This document shows, one piece after another, positions 57,062 to 64,000 of a stretch of DNA of 64,000 bases. The translations under genes were made by a program, and so were the position numbers. Positions within the stretch are counted from its first letter, which is position 1. Each line of letters begins with the position of its first letter. This stretch comes from Euonymus europaeus (lineage: Eukaryota > Streptophyta > Magnoliopsida > Celastrales > Celastraceae). Below the pieces are notes generated by a model that saw nothing but the letters and a program-made list of their open reading frames with translations, ran no database searches and was not told where the DNA came from. The stretch lies in contig OY756970.1 of NCBI GenBank assembly GCA_963580455.1, forward strand, positions 17,174,001-17,238,000. The letters are read 5' to 3'.

Positions 57062-59483
57062 ATGGACAACGTGGATCACTATTCCGTCTTGGGGCTACCT
57101 TCTGGCGAGGAAGGTGCAAAGCTGACAGAGAAGGAGATTTCAAAGGCTTACAAATTCAAGGCTCTGGAACTTCACCCGGACAAACGACCTGATGACCCCA
57201 ATGCCCATGCCAACTTTCAGAAGCTCAAGTCTTCATATGAGATTCTCAAGGATGAGAAAGCTCGCAAGCTATTTGATGATCTCCTACGCATCAAGCGCGA
57301 CCAGCTTCAACGCCACACACAGCGGGATGCAAAACGGCGTAGGATGGTATCTGATCTCGAGGAGAGAGAGCGTGCCGCCGCCTTTGACCCGGACCCAGAG
57401 TTGAAAGCCAAACAGGAAGAGGAGAGGATTGCTAGGAAATTAAAAGAGGAAATTGAGAGAATCCGTGCTATGCATAAGGGGAAAGGACAAGGAGCGGCTG
57501 CGGCGGCAGCTCCGGAAAGATCTAATACTGGTAATGTAGTGTTGGATAAGTCCAAGGTGTTGAAGGTGTCGTGGGAAAAGGTTGGGGAGGAATACACAGC
57601 AGAGAGGTTGAGGGAGTTGTTTTCGAAGTTTGGAGAGGTGGAAGATGTTGTGATGAAGAGTTCAAAAAAGAAAGGTTCTGCCCTTGTTGTGATGAGTACG
57701 AAGGAAGCAGCTTTTGCCGCAACAGGAAATGTTTGTGGAGATCTTTCAAATCCACTGCTTGTTTTGCCCCTTCAACCAGTTATAGGGACAGATTTCCCCA
57801 GTGCCCAGAAGAATGTGGAGTCCGATCGGCTGGATAATCTAGTTGGTGCTGGATTTATGGCTTATGAAGAAAAAATTCTAGAGAAGCTCCAGAAGGTTAG
57901 ACCTCTGGCTTAACGGGATCTTTATTTTTTTCTTTATTTTAATTTGATATTTGAAGCTAGCTGTGAAACTATTGTTACTACCATAGTTGTCATCAGTACT
58001 TTCAAATTATATTAGAAATAATACTAGTTTATGTATGAGTTTTCTATTGATTTGGAGGGGAAAAACATATGATGAAACAATAGTTCATCAGTACTTGATG
58101 ATGAAACTTCTCTTATTGGGCTTTCCAACTTGAATCTCTATTTTGCATTTCTCAGATGTCTCACAGGCATCTACAAATTTTCTTTATGGATGCATTTAGG
58201 ACTTAGGAGCTTCAATTAAATAGAATTGTGCCAATGCTAAATTGCCTCCACAAAATTTTACAGTAAGCAAAGATCATATTACTTCTGAATGCAATAATTA
58301 TCTATTGTTATTTGGTTTACAAGCTAAGTTAATGGTTTCTTGGATTCTTCATGAGAATTATTTATTACTTAGGCTTAAACTTATTTTAGGTTATAGATTT
58401 TGCGGTTCGTAGGTGATAAGTTTCCTAGGACTTCTTAGAGAGAGAGGAGAGAGTTTATATGAAGGTAATTATTGCTTCAGACAGTTCAATTTTTTTTTAT
58501 CAGTTGAGAGGTTAAATGCAATCAGAAAGAAATTGAGAAATTGTTTTCGGTGGACAGTCTTAGAATTTTCTTGGTTCTCAGTCCTTAGAAGTATATTTTG
58601 AATTCATGATCTGGGCAGATGCCAGCTAGGAGAAGTTAGGGTGGGGGGAGTACTTAAGAAACTTCTGGTTGTGCCCTATTTGGTTTGGGAGGTTAATGGA
58701 AGTCCGTAAAATATGCTTAAAGGACTAGAAAATTGGGACAATTTTGTTGTATTTTTCTTGTTTTGTTGATATCTTTAATTTTTAATCACTTGTTTTAGTG
58801 TAGTTTTGTTTCTCATCCATCGTCTGTTACCCTGATAATAACTTCATGACATTGAATATATTAGCATATTCTATTGCAGATAAAGAATCGGAATGGTAAT
58901 GAGATTGATAATTAAAATTAGGGATTGGGAATTTGATGTGTAACTGAATAAATGTAATTGACTGAATTGTTTACTTGTCTCAAGTCTCATCATTTTTCAA
59001 CAAATCGTGAAAGATTTTACCACTATTTCATTTGGCTTAGTTTGATATACTACTGATTCTCTGACCAGTTATAGTTTCTCCCCTGTCCCATCATTCTCAA
59101 GTAAATTTCGGCTGAGATGGTCTTTTTGGATTTAATTGTGATTATTAAATTTTGGAGGTATGGTGTCCGACATTGACCTTTTAGGTTCTCGCTTAATGGT
59201 CTATTAGAAAGAGTCTTTGGATTCAAAGTACTAGCTTTGTTAAGTCGCTGCATGTACGTTAAATAAACCTTTGTTTGATAAGCAATTGTTTGTTTGAGCT
59301 ATAAGCAGATTTAGTGCTGAAATATGCTTGAGTTGGTATGCGGTTCGCCATATTGGTCGATTTTGGTTGGATCTTATTCGGTCTGCTGATAGATGTTGTT
59401 AATACATGCATTTTAATTGCTTTTCTTATTTATTACTTCTGATTAACGTATTTCTGCTTCAGGCTGCAAAAAGCAAAAGTTGA
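57062..59483 (+). CDS. DNAJC17-like J-domain / RRM protein
   Basis: Main exon 57062-57895 plus a probable terminal exon 59463-59483 give 284 aa ending EKLQKAAKSKS. Without splicing the ORF ends at 57913 as EKLQKVRPLA (283 aa). The ATG at 57062 (MDNVDHYSVLGLPSGEEGAK) fits the family; a leader intron is likely at 56825-57035. The J domain (residues 5-75) has HPD at 38-40. A charged coiled coil spans residues 85-150. The RRM is at about 165-240 ('KVLKVSWEKVGEEYTAERLR', 'LFSKFGEVEDVVM'). Human DNAJC17 and fission-yeast Cwf23 work with the spliceosome, and the J domain recruits Hsp70. A nuclear role in pre-mRNA splicing is inferred from the family. The donor AAG|GTTAGA is weak, so both C-termini may be made. 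Confidence 0.88.
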
Positions 59484-60344
59484 CTGGCACGAAGCAATAA
59501 GGATTGGGTTTCATGTGGCTCCCCAAATTCTTTACCGATGTACATGACAAACATTGGCTGAATTGAGAGTAATAGTAGAGGATGCTCCTGTCAAGAGTGC
59601 GATTGTCCACGCGTTTTCACTCCCTTGTGAAGGGATCAGAGCTAGGGTGCATTTCAGCATTCTGGTTTTTCATTTGACAGGAAGACATTGTTTGACCAAT
59701 ATACTTGGACTCGCAAACCAACTGTTATAATTTGCTTGAGGATTCTGCTGTTGAATATTCTGGGTTATGATTTGTAAATTTTATTACATCCCAGTACTAT
59801 GGATTCTTCTCCAATGATACAACTTTTAATGTTGCAAATTGTAAAAGAAATTTCTTTGATCTTGATTCTAGTCACTGCAATCCTAACCTTTCCATGTTGT
59901 GAATCATTCCTTTCTTATCTTAAGGCATCTCATCCAATCTTCATCTTTGTTAGCAGCCAATTAAAAACACAGGAGCAAATGGGATTTTCATTAACAGTAT
60001 TGATTTTTGAGTAAACAAAGAGAAACCCTTCACATCTTGTATTTTTGTTAACGCCTATTTCAATCAAATTACACTTCTAAGCTTCTACATTAACCCTAAC
60101 CAGATAATGTATTTCCACTTCGTATTGCATACGTATGTATTTATATATATACGTACACAGAGTCCGTCCTATCCTGCATCCAATGACTTGAAAAGTCCAG
60201 AAAGTAAAATTGAAATAAAAAGGAGACATTTTTAGTTTTTACAGGAACTGCTAGCATCGCCTCCGCTGCGCCCACCCAAAATCTCTCTTCTTTGTCCAAA
60301 AAGAGGCTCCGCGAACTCCCAATTCCTTCAAAATCCGATTAAGC
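59484..60344. other. 3' UTR of the DNAJC17-like gene and promoter of transportin-1
   Basis: The first 300-350 bases look like a 3' UTR. Towards 60250-60344 the sequence becomes GC-richer, as expected for the leader of the next gene. A 71-codon ORF at 59799-60014 is unsupported. Confidence 0.5.
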
Positions 60345-63300
60345 ATGGCTGCGAGTGGGTCGTGGCAGCCGCAAGAGGAGGGGTTCCGGAAGATCTGTGA
60401 ACTGCTGGAGCACCAGATTTCTCCTACTTCTGCTGCGGACAAGTCACAGATTTGGCAGCAACTCCAGCAATTCTCCCAATTCCCCGATTTCAACAACTAC
60501 CTAGCTTTCATTCTTGCTCGCGCTGAGGTATCGAGGAAGTGACTGGTTTTTTTACGTTTCCTGGGTTGAGTTTGTCTTTTAAGGAGAATTTGGGTTTGCC
60601 TATGAGTTTCTCTTGGAAAAATTGAGATCGGATTCTTTGATTATGGATGATGTTTTATAGGGACTGTTTGGTTGTTGAGAAAGTGGGTTTGGTGTTGGGT
60701 TCTCTTCAGTAGGGTTTTATCTCTGTTTGAAGTTTAATTGTTGTTTGTACGTATTGTTCAAGGTTACTTCAAGTACTTATATGGGAGTTAATTGGCTTTA
60801 AACGAAGAATTTTCTCTGACAATAAAATTACACGTAATGAAATTAGGATCAAGTATGTCTTTCTCCCTGATGAATTTAGCATATACTCAATTGAAAAAGT
60901 CAAAGTGAGAGCTTAAAAGATTATACATACTTCATTTACGAATGCATATAGCCTATTAGTCCTTTCCTGGACGATGCGTTAGTGGCCATTTGTGTAGTCA
61001 GTCTTATGGACTGGTAAACCGATTGAATTTATGCTGACAACTACAAAAAAATTTGTCTTGATTTCCTTTTTTTGTCGTTGTCATGTGTTTGCTCTAGTGG
61101 CACTTTTTGAGTAGTTCCATTTAAAAGTACAAGGAAATTGATTATCTTGTCACACGATGCACCATTGATAATGCTAGCATGTGCAAGATGTGGGAGAGTT
61201 ATTTCTTGGGCTTTGTGATATATGAGTCCTTCTCATGAGAGCTTTGAATAGGGTAAATCAGTGGAGATTCGACAAGCTGCTGGTCTGCTACTCAAAAACA
61301 ACCTCAGAACTGCTTATAATTCCATGGCTCCGGCAAACCAACAATATATAAAATCAGAGTTGCTGCCATGTTTAGGAGCAACTGATAGGCACATCAGATC
61401 TACAGTTGGAACTATTGTGAGTGTTGTTGTTCAGCTGGGCGGAATTTTGGGATGGCCCGAGTTGTCGCAAGCCCTTGTAAATTGCTTGGAAAGTAATGAC
61501 TTCAATCACATGGAAGGTGCTATGGATGCTTTATCCAAGGTATATCCTCCATAACAGGATCATTCCATTGTTAGTTTTCTAATTTGTAATGATATACTGA
61601 ACAAATCTTACTGCTTTGATTTTTTCCCAGAAACTTAGCTGTTTTTGCATTTTTTTATTATTTTTCTCACAAACTTACAATGATTTGTTCAATCTCATGT
61701 TCAACTAAGATTTGATTTTGGGGTAGATGCATCAATTTGAGATATGTATCCCATCCCTTTTGATGAAAGGGCTGTTGGAAAAGCATCAATGCAATATTAC
61801 TTGTTATGATACCAAAAACCTTTCTACCACTGCCTTATCTATGACTGAATTCACCAACTTTGTCCTGCGAAAATGTTTTATAAGTAAAAAAGAATTTAAT
61901 GTATCATAGGAATCGAAAGGTTCAAAAAAAGGGCCTCTTTGTATAATTTCATTTTGTATAATTTCATTACCAGAAGAGCTTGTCTTGCTTAAAAAGAATT
62001 CTAGGATATCTAAATCAATATTTTGTTGGAAAGTGGGCATAATTCTCTTTTCTTTTCTGTATCAAGAAATTTTGTACCTATAAAGAAGGGATGATGACAC
62101 TAGTTATTTTTATTTCCATCATCGTTAATTGATTCTAATTTTGTGTAGTTCTTCTATTCAGAATTGCCAAAAACTTATTTTCCTCTTTTGTCAATGCAAA
62201 AAATTGGATTTTCTTGCATTTATTTTGAAATGACATTCAAAAGCACTTCCTCAAGGACTTTTTCGACACTACTTTTGTATTTGCATCAGTATTTTAACAA
62301 GGGTTTCAAAACTCATTAAGGTGGGACGTAAAGTTGGCTGCTTATGACTTGGACTCAAGATTTAAATTTCCATCCTTGTCTTACTTCAACACTTTTGACG
62401 GCAAATAATCAGTGATGCTTTATATGCAGATTTGTGAGGATATCCCGCAAGTACTGGATTCAGATGTCCCTGGATTATCCGAGCGCCCAATCAACATATT
62501 CCTTCCCCGATTGTTTCAGGTAAAAAGTGCTTTCTTACGCAGACTTCATGACTATTTTCTGGATTATTTTTATTTCTCACCAAATTGATTATGTTGCTGT
62601 TCTGTGTCTTTTTTTATTTGACCTTTTTTCCTTCTCTCTTCCCTCCTTTCTTGTAAGGATTATGATGATGTTTTTCCCTGAACAGTTTTTCCAGTCCCCA
62701 CATGCCTCTTTGAGAAAGCTTTCCTTGGGTTCTGTAAATCAATACATTATGTTAATGCCAGCTGTAAGTGTACTTTGATTCATTTGTTTCATCAAATACG
62801 TCTGGTCATGTTGATACATAATTGTCTAGCTGTCATTTGGTATCATGCAGGCTCTATATGCTTCAATGGACCAATATCTTCAGGGTTTGTTTATCCTTGC
62901 TAATGACTCTGCTGCAGAAGTGCGAAAATTGGTAAGTTCTTTCATCGCCTTATTTTACTGAGGTTCAATCTGCTGCTATAGAGATAAATTTAGCCGAGGA
63001 AGTGCAATAACATGCTTGTCATGCCCTCAAGTTTTGCTTCAGTTTTTTTTTTTTATGTAATGCTCTGGCTGTAATACCTTGGTTACTACTTACTAGTGCC
63101 TTTGACATGAGGATTCATTCTTGATTGTTCTTGAGATTTAGTTGTCAGTGCAAGGTTAGTTTTCAAAATAGAATGTAAAAAATAAAAAATAGTACTTTAA
63201 CATCATCTCTCACATGATATGGTAGTTATTTATGACACAGCTGGCTATTGACGGTTTTGGAGATTTTTGAACTACTTATTTGATTTTTGCTTTATGAATT

Positions 63301-64000
63301 TACTGCCTAGACGCATCAAAGACATTGATTTGGATATCAAATTGAAAAATGCTTTTTGATGATGTTTGTTTGGAGTTTGGTTTCAGTTTTTTTACTTAGT
63401 ACTTCCAGTGTTGTCTTTGGACAGAAGAGGGTGTTACTGGAGACTGCCATTCTTTACTTTCTAATCCCTATGGTGGAGGGAAAGTAGGATTTTGTGGTTT
63501 TCTTCTCACAATTATTTTTCTTCTAAGCAGTATTTGTCACATTTGAGCTTTCTGTATTTTATGATGCATTGTGGATAACTGAATGAAATGTTGTTTCATA
63601 CTTTCATTATTTTGGTGCACTCATAACTTTTTTGTGCCTCTGGCATTCATAGGTTTGTGCTGCGTTTGTTCAGCTGATTGAAGTTCGTCCCTCTTTTCTG
63701 GAGGTGAGCAAGTTGTTTGTTTTACTATGAGATTGTATGTTAAGCGATGTGGGATGTGCGTAACATTGTATATACTGTCTTAGATTTTATATTCTGCGTG
63801 TCTCATGCATCAATTTTTGCCTGCCCCCTACCCTCATTTTCTTCTTCGACCTTTTTGGATTGTCTAGTAAAGAATTGGCTCATCGTCTTCATTATATTTT
63901 ATATTTTATGTTTTATGTTTTAGTTGCTACTAGTTTTGGTGACTGTAAAATATATAAAAAACATATGTTTGATGCTTTAGAACTCATATCTTCTACTTGC
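60345..64000 (+). CDS. TRN1: Transportin-1 (importin beta-2), 5' part, cut by the window end
   Basis: Six exons are visible: 60345-60527, 61252-61539, 62430-62519, 62686-62763, 62851-62931 and 63653-63703. All are phase 0 with GT-AG introns and encode the first 257 residues of a protein that is about 890 aa in the family. The last donor (GAG|GTGAGC) leads into an intron that runs past 64000. The start is [20 protein letters not shown]. Helical HEAT repeats follow: '[20 protein letters not shown]', '[20 protein letters not shown]', '[20 protein letters not shown]', '[20 protein letters not shown]' and '[17 protein letters not shown]'. Transportin-1 carries PY-NLS cargo such as hnRNP-like and glycine-rich RNA-binding proteins into the nucleus and releases it on RanGTP. 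The Arabidopsis orthologue (At2g16950) also affects miRNA loading. The visible part is undamaged. Confidence 0.95.

Noticed and set aside
1..64000. CRISPR arrays, rRNA genes, plastid or mitochondrial DNA inserts
   Set aside because: No regularly spaced repeats and no rRNA or organelle coding sequence recognised on either strand.

Overview
The window reads as nuclear DNA of a eudicot plant. The evidence is AT-rich intergenic DNA, GT-AG introns, intronless PPR genes, a tandem SAUR cluster, plant-only families (PORR, DUF616/TOD1-like, LHT-type transporter, UGT92-like glycosyltransferase), and many small MULE, hAT and MITE-type insertions. There are no operons, phage genes or CRISPR arrays. I cannot name the species.

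Layout. 1-5 kb: intergenic DNA with a SINE-like remnant, a frameshifted F-box/SKIP23-like pseudogene, a 14-bp-flanked insertion carrying two USE-plus-TATA-like modules, and a TAGGGC-type MITE. 5-8.3 kb: CCDC124/Lso2-like gene (3 coding exons). 8.8-11.4 kb: a MULE with perfect 9-bp target duplication and about 200-bp terminal inverted repeats, holding a spliced but core-deleted transposase ORF. 13.7-14.9 kb: intronless PORR (WTF1-like) gene, followed by a second inverted-repeat element. 17.3-19.9 kb (minus): LHT8-like amino-acid transporter (5 exons). 23.2-29.2 kb (minus): four tandem SAUR genes, two intact and two broken, split by a 1.7-kb solo-LTR-like insertion. 29.8-31.8 kb: MEF9-like mitochondrial PPR-E gene. 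32.6-34.1 kb (minus): UGT92A-like glycosyltransferase. 35.9-36.3 kb: degraded small-protein pseudogene. 37.0-39.4 kb: DYW-class PPR gene whose DYW domain lacks the catalytic glutamate. 40.0-40.5 kb (minus): plant-specific unknown gene. 41.9-43.4 kb: PP2A B' (B56) subunit with an overlapping uORF. 43.6-44.2 kb: hAT deletion derivative with perfect 8-bp duplication. 45.7-50.5 kb: V-ATPase subunit B (14 coding exons). 51.4-55.6 kb (minus): DUF616/TOD1-MUCI70-like gene (6 exons). 57.1-59.5 kb: DNAJC17-like gene. 60.3 kb to the end: transportin-1, cut by the window edge.

Most genes are unrelated housekeeping or organelle-RNA genes that do not form a pathway. Three nuclear genes (PORR, MEF9-like, DYW-like) are predicted to act on organelle RNA. 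The convergent VHA-B / DUF616 pair matches, as I remember it, the adjacent Arabidopsis genes At4g38510 / At4g38500, which would be conserved microsynteny. I found no convincing new multi-gene system. The most interesting points are the glutamate-less DYW domain, the core-deleted yet still spliced MULE transposase, the half-decayed SAUR cluster with a shared promoter block, and the tandem USE/TATA-like modules in a repeat.
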